A program made the translations under genes and the position numbers. The notes under the pieces are model-generated. The model saw only the letters and a program-made list of their open reading frames with translations, had not been told where the DNA came from and did not search any database. Shown here in pieces: positions 46,701 through 54,684 of a stretch of 64,000 nucleotides of DNA. The first letter of the stretch is position 1, and every line of letters starts with the position of its first letter. Source of the DNA: Halostagnicola sp. A56 (lineage in GTDB: Archaea; Halobacteriota; Halobacteria; Halobacteriales; Natrialbaceae). Where the stretch lies: NCBI RefSeq assembly GCF_000691505.1, contig NZ_JMIP02000015.1:1-64000 (forward strand), given 5' to 3'.

Positions 46701-47076
46701 CGACTACAAGTATACGATCAGCGGAACGTACGAGCATCCCGACTACGATGGTGACACACGCCAGGCTCGGACGGAGAAGATCCCCGCGGCGCGGTCCGAA
46801 CGGGCCTGTGAACAGGCAGCAAAAGTCATCGTCGACGAGGCATCGGTCCCCCGCTGGGAAGCTGACGTGACGATCGCCTACGAAGACGTGCAAGATATTC
46901 GGTTGAGCGATACACTCGATATAGATACTGTCCCTGGTGACGCGGAAGTCGTGCGGGAGCTTGGGGATCAGGGATCCGATAGCGGGGTCTCCCTCCGGCT
47001 CGGGAACCGAAAACCTGCCAGCGAGCGTGTGTCGCAGATCCAATCCACACTCTCAAGTGCGAGCGATCTGGTCTAA
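43795..47076 (+). CDS. Large tail protein with fibronectin type III repeats
   Basis: 1093 aa. The N-terminus (NAWNSGTSWGISEPIAPENL) leads into about four FNIII-like domains up to residue 400 (for example LTLEWDTIGAVDQTVIYR ... YHYRVTTVNAVGESSSSNG, and DTTYEYRITALTQW). Residues 400-1093 are a tail-protein-like region with LEHRSVPPRGWHAEIERPNG, EYADGELKPLHTAVMYNLGG and YEVWQDGEDTVFEWTW. The arrangement recalls tail-tip/host-specificity proteins. No enzymatic motif. It begins 3 nt after the fibre gene stop, so the two form one unit. No capsid, terminase or portal genes are nearby, so this is a provirus remnant. Confidence 0.7.
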   Translation: MPDEYSWNGGNAWNSGTSWGISEPIAPENLSVSTKSTTELTLEWDTIGAVDQTVIYRAKNSSTDLADYQQIETVDAPTEAYTDSGLTNGQIYHYRVTTVNAVGESSSSNGANATTALPEPEISGFDTSIEREISVEIALQDNNDEGDITIYRDDSALATVDRSTATYVDDEDIRDGRSYEYHLKRYTTDATATGPADITVAYLPDAEALSLDGTPPSELNADWDAVLNNGQYRLEFRDDDPDGDHPPYQAEATVAHDGTLTHTIEDVLDGEQFSVRIRTETDYATGGWLSAEEITKLYSPDVPTFTAVGETDLGLDWTNNSVFDGSNQVYRRRIYADDVGQWRLVGSVADDGTTFTDTSTRPDTTYEYRITALTQWISSDSAVSTPTTTDGIGLEHRSVPPRGWHAEIERPNGTIVTPAILSDGTQFQPTLNGQPTATIDISRDEAYLLERFEGADMRVYRNGKRKAIDELEDIAIETDRDELIGYGGTELEQDVSVGVDDQHVSAFVRDLLEEHAPEYVLNIDEFDSTVDEDVIVGDAADELEFEQFFEAIASDETLPVEYADGELKPLHTAVMYNLGGDLTDDRYIGGEAAEPFFSESISFDHIIPEEHVGLAVREGIMGGDVGDVTYSFDGTETVTAYDPSDRDDPGWFDVSVFYDGGDLTDSATFFGAQDDSGAHDDDLVIDAICVYDARYHDSDEWDETLHEPGGYPEKPTAYPNTPLELTVETIPQFQRAVAATLSVQGSFDGGIRGMSLSADNGQTWYDADDTDEFTTEFDEPGPYLRARIELEGWEPDGPRDDFPRTGYAPETISSIEFAADLDDTPLVLNYEEEGELGEILAARAEQAEAVYEVWQDGEDTVFEWTWPGQRPATRSDAISDYSVTKHTRRTLRCKVKGNNATVRAEEIAVDELDAVYPLEEDDVVRGQETVRDSDGERLRVGLDYELHGAAGEVEILSQGSVGAGETIEVDYKYTISGTYEHPDYDGDTRQARTEKIPAARSERACEQAAKVIVDEASVPRWEADVTIAYEDVQDIRLSDTLDIDTVPGDAEVVRELGDQGSDSGVSLRLGNRKPASERVSQIQSTLSSASDLV

Positions 47077-47155
47077 CCTCTCTCTTTTCGCGGTTCTGTT
47101 CTCTCTGAAACACTACCCGGAGCGACCAGCGGCAGCGCTGGCGCACGATGCATGA

Positions 47156-47584
47156 TCAGGCGTGCGCCCGTCCACCGCCAGATTCGCCGACGACCTCGAC
47201 ATCGAGCCGGACGCGCTCGTAGGGGATGTGAGGTCGTTTCGAGCGCCCGTCTGTTTCGAAGTAGACGATGTGGTGGTCGGCGAGCACCTGGACATCGGCA
47301 TGGACATCGGCATAGTTGCGCTCGAGACGATCGGCGAGGGCAGCGATACTCTCAGGCGAGTCAGTCATAACCGCACGCATCACCTCAAGACGCCGGTCGG
47401 TGAGCAGATTGCGGATATCGGCAACGCTCTCGAATGACCGGACCGCTTCGTCGGGAGTCCCGTCAGTGCTGGCCTGCTCGATCGCCTGGTCGAACACGTT
47501 ACCAGCTGGCCCGACGGTGATTCGAAGCGTCTCTGGGTAGTTCTCCGCGCCCTGTGCACTCAGTTCTCTGGAATCATCTTTCAT
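47156..47584 (-). CDS. HTH antitoxin (HVO_A0114-family-like)
   Basis: 142 aa. The C-terminal winged HTH (VMRAVMTDSPESIAALADRL, NYADVHADVQVLADHHIVYF) is typical of the MarR-like HVO_A0114 DNA-binding family paired with TumE-type toxins. It overlaps the toxin gene by 11 nt and is the second gene of the operon. It is expected to neutralise the toxin and repress the operon through the dyad at 47885-47935. Confidence 0.72.
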   Translation of the reverse strand: MKDDSRELSAQGAENYPETLRITVGPAGNVFDQAIEQASTDGTPDEAVRSFESVADIRNLLTDRRLEVMRAVMTDSPESIAALADRLERNYADVHADVQVLADHHIVYFETDGRSKRPHIPYERVRLDVEVVGESGGGRAHA

Positions 47585-47879
47585 AGTTGGTCACCTCGTC
47601 TCGGAAGTCGGCGAGATGGGTTTCGAGGTCTTCGAACTCAATACCAGTCACCTTCTCGTCGCCGTCGATCCATTCGTGGCGATGGTGATGGCCCGCGCCG
47701 TGGGTCGGCACCTGCGAATTATCGTATCGGAGAAACTCCCGGCCAGAGTCAGGGTCGTAGTACTGAAACCGGTAGTTCACGCCACCTGGGTAGTCAGTAC
47801 TCTCGACAGCGAAGAGTCGAACTCGCGTGCCGCCCTGGAAGGTTGCTTCGGTGTCAACGAGTACGTCACCATCGGCCAT
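47574..47879 (-). CDS. TumE-type toxin (DUF6516 family)
   Basis: 101 aa with the family pattern: YPGGVNYRFQYYDPDSGREF, RYDNSQVP and HHHRHEWIDG (a His cluster typical of the family), then VTGIEFEDLETHLADFRDEV. First gene of the operon; the ATG at 47879 lies 6 nt from an operator dyad that covers the promoter, so the mRNA is probably leaderless. Toxin activity is by family inference. Confidence 0.75.
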   Translation of the reverse strand: MADGDVLVDTEATFQGGTRVRLFAVESTDYPGGVNYRFQYYDPDSGREFLRYDNSQVPTHGAGHHHRHEWIDGDEKVTGIEFEDLETHLADFRDEVTNYER

Positions 47880-47884
47880 CTGTA

Positions 47885-47935
47885 CTATAGGCTACAACCC
47901 AATAGTTAATAACTGTATTGGATTATGGCCTATAG
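47885..47935 (-). promoter_or_regulatory. Operator dyad over the TumE operon promoter
   Basis: Two nested inverted repeats share the centre 47910: CTATAGGC (47885-47892) with GCCTATAG (47928-47935), and CCAATA (47899-47904) with TATTGG (47916-47921). The minus-strand TATA (GTTATTAAC, 47904-47912) lies at the centre. Binding here would block transcription of the TA operon, and possibly affect the archaellin gene on the other strand. Confidence 0.7.
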
Positions 47936-48106
47936 ATCTATGGGAACGGGGACGCCACGTTGACGTTCGATAAACGAGCGATGCTCGTCGATCGGTTGAG
48001 TTCGACACAGAACGATCTCGCTCGAGACAGCGCGGGCGCTGTCGCCATCGACGCTGACCGACGAAGCGTTGATGCTCTAAAACGGCATCTACGTTTTCAT
48101 TATTTA

Positions 48107-48661
48107 ATGTACGAGACGGCCTCTGACGGAGATAGACGCGCACAAGCAGGCATTGGGACGCTGATCCTATTCGTAGCGATGGTACTCGTCGCTGCGCTAA
48201 CCGCAGGCGTCCTGATGAGCACTGCTGGCGTCCTTCAGTCACAGGCCGAAGCGACCGGACAGGAGAGCATCGCACAGGTGTCGAACACCCTTGAGATCTA
48301 CACTACGACCGGGACCGTCGATGCCGACGGCAACATCGATTCGATCGAGATGACGGTGAGTCTCGGGCCCGGATCGAATCCGATCGACCTCGAGAATATC
48401 GTCCTCGATTACCTCGGACCGAGTGACCACGCCTACGTCAGCGGCGTGCCGGTCTCGGTCCACGGCAGCGATAGACCGGTGCTCGAGGACGGTCAGGACC
48501 GCGGCACCATCACCCTCGATATCGAATCCGAGGCGGGTGTCCTCGAGCCGGGCGACGACGCGGTCGTCAAAATCGTTACCAACGACGGCGCACAGATCAC
48601 GACGGAACTCTCGGTGCCGACCACGCTCGACGGCGCCGACGGAGACACGATCCGGCTGTAG
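48107..48661 (+). CDS. Archaellin (major archaellum filament protein)
   Basis: 184 aa from the ATG at 48107; the frame is open upstream to 47960, but that reading adds 49 residues that do not belong. The class III signal peptide DGDRRAQ is followed by AGIGTLILFVAMVLVAALTAG, the hydrophobic core helix, with cleavage expected after RRAQ by the ArlK prepilin peptidase. The rest is an acidic beta-rich outer domain (ETTGTVDADGNIDSIEMTVS-like). It lies at the 5' side of arlF-arlG-arlD/E-arlJ. Only one archaellin is visible. Confidence 0.85.
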   Translation: MYETASDGDRRAQAGIGTLILFVAMVLVAALTAGVLMSTAGVLQSQAEATGQESIAQVSNTLEIYTTTGTVDADGNIDSIEMTVSLGPGSNPIDLENIVLDYLGPSDHAYVSGVPVSVHGSDRPVLEDGQDRGTITLDIESEAGVLEPGDDAVVKIVTNDGAQITTELSVPTTLDGADGDTIRL

Positions 48662-48820
48662 GCTCGACTCGAGTTCGGTCCGTCCTTTTCTTGTTTCCTC
48701 GATCTCAGGGATTTCGAGTCTCGAGGCTGCTCCCGGCTGAACGCAGGTGTGCGCTTCCGTGGCGTGCCATCGGAGGATGGCCAGAGCGTTTTTGCATATG
48801 GGTTGTCTCTCGAGGACGTA

Positions 48821-49348
48821 ATGGGGTTTAGCACGAGCGGTGCAGTCGCGATTATGCTCATCGGCTTTCTGCTAGCGGCCGGTGTGTTGTTCCCCACGGT
48901 ATTCTCGGCTGCGAGCGGCGTCGGCGACGCGTTCTCAGGACAGGCGGATCAGACGCGGGATCTGGTAAACACCGATATCGAACTCGAGAGCGTCGAGACG
49001 ACGGACGACGCCGACGGCAACCTCGAGTCGATCACCGTCGTCGCCGACAATCGCGGAACGACCGCCCTCGACGTGGTGAAGACCGACCTCCTGCTCAACG
49101 GCGAGTACGTCTCCACGACCGAGTACGAAACCGCTGTCGCCGAGGTCGACGACGGCGAGACGATAACCGACGACGACCGCATCGACTCCGACGTCTGGTA
49201 TCCTGGCTCTCGACTCGAGATCCGGATCGATCAGGACACGCTCTCGGCGGACACCGCGGTTTCGGACCTCTTCGACGGCGCCGAACTCGAGCGGGTCAAA
49301 CTGGTCGCCGAACACGGCGTCAGCGACGCAACGGAGGCGATCCAGTAG
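48821..49348 (+). CDS. arlF: Archaellum stator protein ArlF (FlaF)
   Basis: 175 aa from the ATG at 48821; an upstream reading to 48749 gives a non-membrane leader that does not fit. It begins MGFSTSGAVAIMLIGFLLAA, the ArlF signature helix, followed by an exterior beta-sandwich (ELESVETTDDADGNLESITV). ArlF binds the S-layer and, with ArlG, forms the stator. Stop and next start touch (49348/49349). Confidence 0.88.
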   Translation: MGFSTSGAVAIMLIGFLLAAGVLFPTVFSAASGVGDAFSGQADQTRDLVNTDIELESVETTDDADGNLESITVVADNRGTTALDVVKTDLLLNGEYVSTTEYETAVAEVDDGETITDDDRIDSDVWYPGSRLEIRIDQDTLSADTAVSDLFDGAELERVKLVAEHGVSDATEAIQ

Positions 49349-49846
49349 ATGGCGAGCGTTTCCGCGACGCACATCATCCTGTTTATCGCGAGCATGGTCG
49401 TCGCGGCGGGCATCGCGGGGACGGTGGTTCTCGAGGTCGACGACCTGAGCGGCGCGATCGAAACCCAGGGGTCGGCGACCGCCTCGGAGATCGGAACCGA
49501 GATCGATATCGTCAGCGACGCCGGCCACCCCGAGGCGATCTACGACCCGACGGCCGGCGACGGGAACGTCACGGTCTACGTCAAGAACGTGGGTGACGAG
49601 CATCTCGAGGCCCATCACTCGTCGGTCGACGTGTTACTCGACGGCCGGTACGTCTCACACGAGTACACCGAACTCGAACACCAGTACAGCGAGAGCAACA
49701 CCTGGCAGACGGGCGACGTGGTCGCGCTCCGAATCGATGTGGCGGCGGCCGACGACCTCGAGGCGACGGGCGATACGACCGTGACGGTCATCGCGAACGA
49801 CAACGAGGACAGCATCGACTTCTACGTCGACGGCGGCTCGAACTAG
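49349..49846 (+). CDS. arlG: Archaellum stator protein ArlG (FlaG)
   Basis: 165 aa. MASVSATHIILFIASMVVAA is the ArlG signature helix, followed by a beta-sandwich domain resembling ArlF (NVTVYVKNVGDEHLEAHHSS). Partner of ArlF in the stator spanning the pseudoperiplasm. Directly abuts arlF and precedes arlD/E by 11 nt. Confidence 0.88.
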   Translation: MASVSATHIILFIASMVVAAGIAGTVVLEVDDLSGAIETQGSATASEIGTEIDIVSDAGHPEAIYDPTAGDGNVTVYVKNVGDEHLEAHHSSVDVLLDGRYVSHEYTELEHQYSESNTWQTGDVVALRIDVAAADDLEATGDTTVTVIANDNEDSIDFYVDGGSN

Positions 49847-49857
49847 GTGAAACACGC

Positions 49858-50958
49858 ATGGTACTGAACTTCGGCGGACTCGGCGGCGGCGAGGAATCGG
49901 ACGAACAAAGCGGCGGCGACGACCTGATGGGTGGTGCCGACGAGGGGCTGATGGGCGACGAGGCGATGTTCGCTGACGACGACAACGATGAGGACTCGGA
50001 GATGGAGCTCACCTATCAGCTCGACGAGATCGAAAAGGAAGTCGAGTCCCTCGAGAACAAGGTCGAAACCGTCCGCGGCGAGAACGAGAAGATCAGCGAC
50101 TCGATCTCGACGGTCGAGCGCAACGTCGACAAACTCGTCGATCTCTACGAGATCGTCACCGAGGGGGTAAACCCCTTCGCCGCCGACCAGGAGATCGGCA
50201 ACGCCTTCGACACCGACGGCGGCATCTTCGCCGACGACGATGACGACCTCGGCGAGGCGATCGACGACGAGATCGTCGACGCCGAAGCGGACGAGTTCCT
50301 CGACGACGAGATCGCAGACGATGCGGACGAGGAGACGTTTGGCGACGAGTTCGACGAGGACGGCTCGTTCGAGGACGGTAGCGAGGACGACGAGTTCGAC
50401 GCAACGACAGACGACGCCCTCGAAGACGAGTCGATCGACGACGAAACGACGATACCGCTCGAGTTCGACGAGGACGATACTCCGGTCGACGGGACTCCGA
50501 ACGAGGGCACCCCGGATGACACCGAGGACGCGGGGACCGACGAACCGGCTCGGTCGGCCGTCGACGCACTCGGCAAGAACGGCGAGGTCGGCGAGCCGCC
50601 GTATCTCGCCACCCAGCCCTCGCGAAACGACGCCGAGCTATTGACGATCGAGTGGCTCGACTTCCTCGTCGAGACGGTCGGTGTCTCCGGTGCGGCCCAG
50701 ACGCTCGCCTACTACGAGTCCGTCGGGTGGATCTCCGCCCCGGTCGAGAGCTACCTCCAGTCGATGCTCAACGGCTTCGGCGACGACTCGAGGCCGGCGA
50801 CGGAGCTGGCGGCGGATCCCGAGCCGCGGTCGGTCCTCGAAACCGACGAACACAAGCGAAGCTTGCAGTATATCGCCTGGATCGCGACACCGGAGCAGGC
50901 ACCGGACCTGCGGGTCGACCCGACGCCCGGGGAAGCGGCGACGATATCGGGCCAGTAA
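49858..50958 (+). CDS. Archaellum cytosolic-ring protein ArlD/ArlE (FlaCE family)
   Basis: 366 aa. A Gly/Asp-rich N-terminus is followed by a coiled coil (about 50-100, EKEVESLENKVETVRGENEK ... STVERNVDKLVDLYEIV). A very acidic linker of about 130 residues leads to the conserved FlaD/E domain (about 246-366, PPYLATQPSRNDAELLTIEW, LVETVGVSGAAQTLAYY). It links the motor to chemotaxis adaptors (CheF). One protein appears to take the place of separate ArlC, D and E. Confidence 0.85.
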   Translation: MVLNFGGLGGGEESDEQSGGDDLMGGADEGLMGDEAMFADDDNDEDSEMELTYQLDEIEKEVESLENKVETVRGENEKISDSISTVERNVDKLVDLYEIVTEGVNPFAADQEIGNAFDTDGGIFADDDDDLGEAIDDEIVDAEADEFLDDEIADDADEETFGDEFDEDGSFEDGSEDDEFDATTDDALEDESIDDETTIPLEFDEDDTPVDGTPNEGTPDDTEDAGTDEPARSAVDALGKNGEVGEPPYLATQPSRNDAELLTIEWLDFLVETVGVSGAAQTLAYYESVGWISAPVESYLQSMLNGFGDDSRPATELAADPEPRSVLETDEHKRSLQYIAWIATPEQAPDLRVDPTPGEAATISGQ

Positions 50959-51092
50959 CCCGGCCAGAAATTTTGTATACGGCGCACGGACACGTATCGA
51001 ACGTCGAACGAAATCGAGTGGGGACATCGGTCTCCCCGGCGACGGTCGCCGAACGACCGAACTGAGCGGCCCCCGAAGGGGTTGCAGACACC

Positions 51093-52814
51093 ATGGGAAT
51101 TGCAGACAACACGACGGCGGCAGCCAACCTCAGCGGCTCTATCATCCGCTCTTACGAGGAGATGGAACTCCCCGCGAAGTACTACATCCCGGGGGTCTTG
51201 TTCCCCGCCTTCTTGCTTTTCCTCGTGACGGTCGCCGTCGCCGTCGTCGTGGATATGTTCCTGATCGTTCGGTTGTTGCTACCCGTTCTCGGCCTGTTGA
51301 TCCTCGCGACGGCCGTCAGCTACCCGCGGCTGGCGGTCGACAGCCGTCGGATCGAGATGGAACGGCGATTTCACCTGCTCGTGATCCACATGACCGTCCT
51401 GTCGACGACGAACATCGATCGGATGGAAGTGTTCCGCCAACTCGCGGTCGAGGATCAGTACGGCGAACTGGCCGACGAGATTCAACGAATCGTGGACCTG
51501 GTCGACATCTGGCATCTGAGTCTCGGCGACGCCTGTCGGCGGCGCGCGAAGGAGGTCCCAAGCGACTCGGTGACTGACCTCTTCGAACGGCTGGCATACA
51601 CCTTAGAGGCCGGACAGGAACTCGATAAGTTCCTGCTCGAGGAACAGGAGGTGTTGATCGAGAAGTACTCGACGGTGTACAAACAGTCGCTGAACAACCT
51701 CGACGTCATCAAGGATCTGTACCTCTCGATGATCATTTCGATGACGTTCGCGCTGGTGTTCGCTATCGTCCTTCCCTTGCTGTCGGGAACGAACCCGACG
51801 ATGACGGTGAGTCTCGTCATCGTCCTGTTCATCTTCGTCCAGGTCGGCTTTTTCTTCGTGATTCAGGCGGTCGTGCCGAGCGATCCGATCTGGTACCTAG
51901 AGGAGGGCTACCGGACGACGACGAAACAGCGGATGTTGGTTTCGACGGTCGTCGGTTTCGCGTTGAGCCTCCTGTTCGTGGTCGCGATGATGCTGGTGTT
52001 TTTCGGGCTGATTCCCCCGCTGTTTCCGGTCCATTCGATCCCGCTTTTGTTGTACATGCCGGTGGCGACCCTTCCGATGTTGATTCCCGGCGGGGTGTTC
52101 TGGTACGAGGAGAAAAAGACCTTCAAGCGGGATCGCGAGTTCCCGAACTTCATTCGGGCCCTCGGGACGACCGAGAGCGCGAAACAGGCCACGACCAGCG
52201 AGGTCCTAGAGAGCCTCCGCTCGAAGAACTTCGGACCCTTGACCGAGGACATAGACAACCTCTATCGCCGGCTGAACATGCGCTTGAGTACCGAGAAGTC
52301 CTGGCGCTATTTCACCGGCGAGGCGAGTTCGTTCCTCATCCAGAAGTTCAGCAACATGTACCTGATCGGCCGCGAGATGGGTGGCGGGCCGAAGCGACTC
52401 GGCGGGCTCATAAGCACCAACATGAACGCGATCCTCAACCTCCGTGAGCAGCGAAAACAGAAGGTAACGACGCTTATCGGGGTTATATACGGTATCTCGG
52501 TCGCCGCGACGTTCGCGCTTTTCATCGGGCTGGAACTGGCCGTGATGCTATCTGGGTTCGACATCGACACGGGCGGGCAGATCACCGCGGGATCGCTGAT
52601 CCACACCGGTCAGTATAACGTTCCAGTCCTTCGATTCCTGATGGTCCTGGTGTTGATATTCAACGCGTTCATCTCGTCGCTCGTGCTTCGGGCCGCCGAC
52701 GGCGGCCACTTCGGGAACTCCTACCTGCACTTCACGGCGCTGCTCTGGATCGGCGGGATCACCGGTGAAGTCACCCGCCGGCTGGTCGAGATGCTCATCT
52801 CGGTCGATATGTGA
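51093..52814 (+). CDS. arlJ: Archaellum motor membrane platform protein ArlJ (FlaJ)
   Basis: 573 aa with about eight transmembrane helices and two T2SSF-like cytoplasmic loops (RRFHLLVIHMTVLSTTNIDR; and REFPNFIRALGTTESAKQ). It is the membrane platform that the ArlI ATPase drives for filament assembly and rotation. ArlH and ArlI, usually directly upstream, are not between arlD/E (ends 50958) and arlJ; the 134-nt gap has a TATA-like TTGTATAC instead, so arlJ probably has its own promoter here. Confidence 0.9.
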   Translation: MGIADNTTAAANLSGSIIRSYEEMELPAKYYIPGVLFPAFLLFLVTVAVAVVVDMFLIVRLLLPVLGLLILATAVSYPRLAVDSRRIEMERRFHLLVIHMTVLSTTNIDRMEVFRQLAVEDQYGELADEIQRIVDLVDIWHLSLGDACRRRAKEVPSDSVTDLFERLAYTLEAGQELDKFLLEEQEVLIEKYSTVYKQSLNNLDVIKDLYLSMIISMTFALVFAIVLPLLSGTNPTMTVSLVIVLFIFVQVGFFFVIQAVVPSDPIWYLEEGYRTTTKQRMLVSTVVGFALSLLFVVAMMLVFFGLIPPLFPVHSIPLLLYMPVATLPMLIPGGVFWYEEKKTFKRDREFPNFIRALGTTESAKQATTSEVLESLRSKNFGPLTEDIDNLYRRLNMRLSTEKSWRYFTGEASSFLIQKFSNMYLIGREMGGGPKRLGGLISTNMNAILNLREQRKQKVTTLIGVIYGISVAATFALFIGLELAVMLSGFDIDTGGQITAGSLIHTGQYNVPVLRFLMVLVLIFNAFISSLVLRAADGGHFGNSYLHFTALLWIGGITGEVTRRLVEMLISVDM

Positions 52815-52872
52815 GCGGCCGGCGGACGTGCGGCCGGAAGACCAATAACGATCACATCGAAAGAACGAGTAG

Positions 52873-53007
52873 ATGAGTCGGCCCCCACGCTCTTTCGGAA
52901 CGGACTCGCGCGCGATCGAATCGATACACAGCGGCCTGCTCCTGTTCGGCTACGCGATCGTTCTATCGCTATTTATGGCGGCAGTGATCCTGATCAACGG
53001 CGCGTGA
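52873..53007 (+). CDS. Small membrane protein (44 aa)
   Basis: 44 aa, read directly from the sequence: MSRPPRSFGTDSRAIESIHS followed by one transmembrane helix (GLLLFGYAIVLSLFMAAVIL) and the short tail INGA. It follows arlJ by 58 nt on the same strand. No family recognised. Confidence 0.5.
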   Translation: MSRPPRSFGTDSRAIESIHSGLLLFGYAIVLSLFMAAVILINGA

Positions 53008-53109
53008 GTCCAGACGGAACGATCGCCCAGCGACCGTGTTCCCACGCCGCCGTCGCGCCCTTCTCTCGAAATCGGTACAATAACTGTCGCTCGGATCCAC
53101 GCTCGAGCC

Positions 53110-53316
53110 ATGAACGCCAGGTTCGCCCTCTCGTTGGTCGGGTCCGGGCTGTTGGCCCTGTGGGCGCTCGCCGTCATCGCTCTCGTCCTCGGTCGGTACA
53201 CGCCCCTTGCGCTTCTGTCTGGTGTGCAAACGACCGTCGCTGTCGGTGCTGTGGTCTTCACGCTTTTCGGTGTGGTATTGCTCGTCTGGAACGGGTATCG
53301 CCGCGTCGTCACCTGA
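53110..53316 (+). CDS. Small membrane protein with two helices (68 aa)
   Basis: 68 aa. Two hydrophobic helices (FALSLVGSGLLALWALAVIA and TVAVGAVVFTLFGVVLLVW) are joined by a short loop, ending in a basic C-terminus (NGYRRVVT). Unrecognised. It probably sits in the cytoplasmic membrane next to the archaellum locus. Confidence 0.5.
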   Translation: MNARFALSLVGSGLLALWALAVIALVLGRYTPLALLSGVQTTVAVGAVVFTLFGVVLLVWNGYRRVVT

Positions 53317-53448
53317 GTGACTGTCCGCTCTCGCAGACCCGAAGTTCCCGAGCATACCCGGGGCTCCCGTCCGTTGAATCCTGACAAAACCGCCCGAAGA
53401 AAATCCGTGGGCCTCGAGAACTCCCAGCTCGGTCCCCGATGAGGCGGC

Positions 53449-54078
53449 TCACTCGAGTTGCTCGAGCAAGTCGCCGATCGTGTCTGATTCGCCGAGGCCG
53501 TGTTTTCCGATCACGCGCCGAAGGCGGTTCTCGGTCAGCGGCGCGTTGAACTCGGATCGAGAGAGCAACAGCGAAATCGCGCGGGTCGTGGGCGTGTTCT
53601 GTGACACGCTCTGGGCATACCAGAGCACGAGGTTGTCGAACGTTCCGACCACGTCGTCGGAGGCGGTTCGCTGCCGGATCGTATTCCCGTCGAACTGGGC
53701 GATGAGATCGATCGCGTACCGCGACTCGAGTCGCTCGAGCTCGTCGGCGAGGACGCTTCGTGCGGCCTCCGGGCTTTGGATCCGTCCGCCCGCGTCCGTC
53801 CTATCGGCGGGCTCACCTCGGCCACCCCGAGCGCGGGCCGGCTCCCCGGCCTGTGACTGAGTCGCCAGCGAGTCCTGCTCTGCGACGTTCGGCGGGCTCT
53901 TATCGGGCGAGACGACGTACCGTCCGTCGGAGATCTCCGCGACGTACGGACTTTCGGAGATGTCGAGATCGTCGGGCGAGAGCACGCCGCCGGCGTCTGC
54001 GGACATCTGTTGCTCCTCGGGGAGTACGGGCGGAACGTCTGCGTTGTCTTTGGGATTGTCGGGGTTACCGTCTGTCAT
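53449..54078 (-). CDS. Haloarchaeal hypothetical protein near the archaellum cluster (209 aa)
   Basis: 209 aa. The N-terminal 110 residues are acidic and disordered (Pro/Glu/Asp, with SPYVAEISDGRYVVSP). The C-terminal domain is helical, with AARSVLADELERLESRYAID and FDNLVLWYAQSVSQNTPTT ... LSRSEFNAPLTENRLRRVIG. Proteins of this appearance occur next to archaellum and chemotaxis genes in other haloarchaea by recollection, suggesting a motility-linked role (inference). It is convergent with the small membrane genes. Confidence 0.55.
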   Translation of the reverse strand: MTDGNPDNPKDNADVPPVLPEEQQMSADAGGVLSPDDLDISESPYVAEISDGRYVVSPDKSPPNVAEQDSLATQSQAGEPARARGGRGEPADRTDAGGRIQSPEAARSVLADELERLESRYAIDLIAQFDGNTIRQRTASDDVVGTFDNLVLWYAQSVSQNTPTTRAISLLLSRSEFNAPLTENRLRRVIGKHGLGESDTIGDLLEQLE

Positions 54079-54228
54079 GGCCCATCCTTACACGCTCTTT
54101 CGACCCGAGGGAGAAAGAAACCTTCGCCCACGCTGAGAGTCTGTCGAACCGAAAAATCACGATCTCGAAGCGTCCGTCTCGACGCGGTCTGTCACGGTTG
54201 ACCTGCGACTTAATTCTCCGAAATACAC

Positions 54229-54501
54229 GTGAACGGAACATTAAGGGATGGGAACATCCTCTCAGGAACGGCTGTCAACTGTACGTGGGGCAATACCGCT
54301 GGGACGCATCGCATCTCTGCAAAAATCGATGATTCTGATTGGATCGAGCAATCCGTTGCCGAGGCGATCGACGGTAGCGTCGGATGTGTGACAGCCAGAG
54401 TAACGTACGGAGACGGCAGTGATACGCTGGATATATTTATCAGAGAGAACTGTGATGACGTTCCCGAATACAATGGCGGGTGCGAGTTCGCCAACGAGTG
54501 A
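54229..54501 (+). CDS. Possible fragment of a secreted or lipoprotein domain (90 aa)
   Basis: 90 aa from a GTG at 54229. It reads like the interior and C-terminus of an extracellular beta-sandwich (SGTAVNCTWGNTAGTHRISA, CVTARVTYGDGSDTLDIFI, NCDDVPEYNGGCEFANE) with several Cys. No signal peptide precedes it and an in-frame stop lies only six codons upstream of the GTG. It is probably a 5'-truncated gene rather than a small intact one. Confidence 0.4.
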   Translation: MNGTLRDGNILSGTAVNCTWGNTAGTHRISAKIDDSDWIEQSVAEAIDGSVGCVTARVTYGDGSDTLDIFIRENCDDVPEYNGGCEFANE

Positions 54502-54684
54502 GTGCGCGTTACGAAGAGCGCGGAACGTCCCTTTTCATACCAACAACCGTTCAGTCTTGCTGTGATTCAAATACTTCTCTCAACTCACGCACGAGCAAGA
54601 CCGATACGCTTTCGATAGTCTCGCTGAACAGCGATCGCTCGAGCCCAGTGGATTCAAACGCCCTCGAGCCCAACACACCCCAAA

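Noticed and set aside
50959..51092. A hidden arlH/arlI fragment between arlD/E and arlJ
   Set aside because: 134 bases only; no Walker motif or similar text in any frame.
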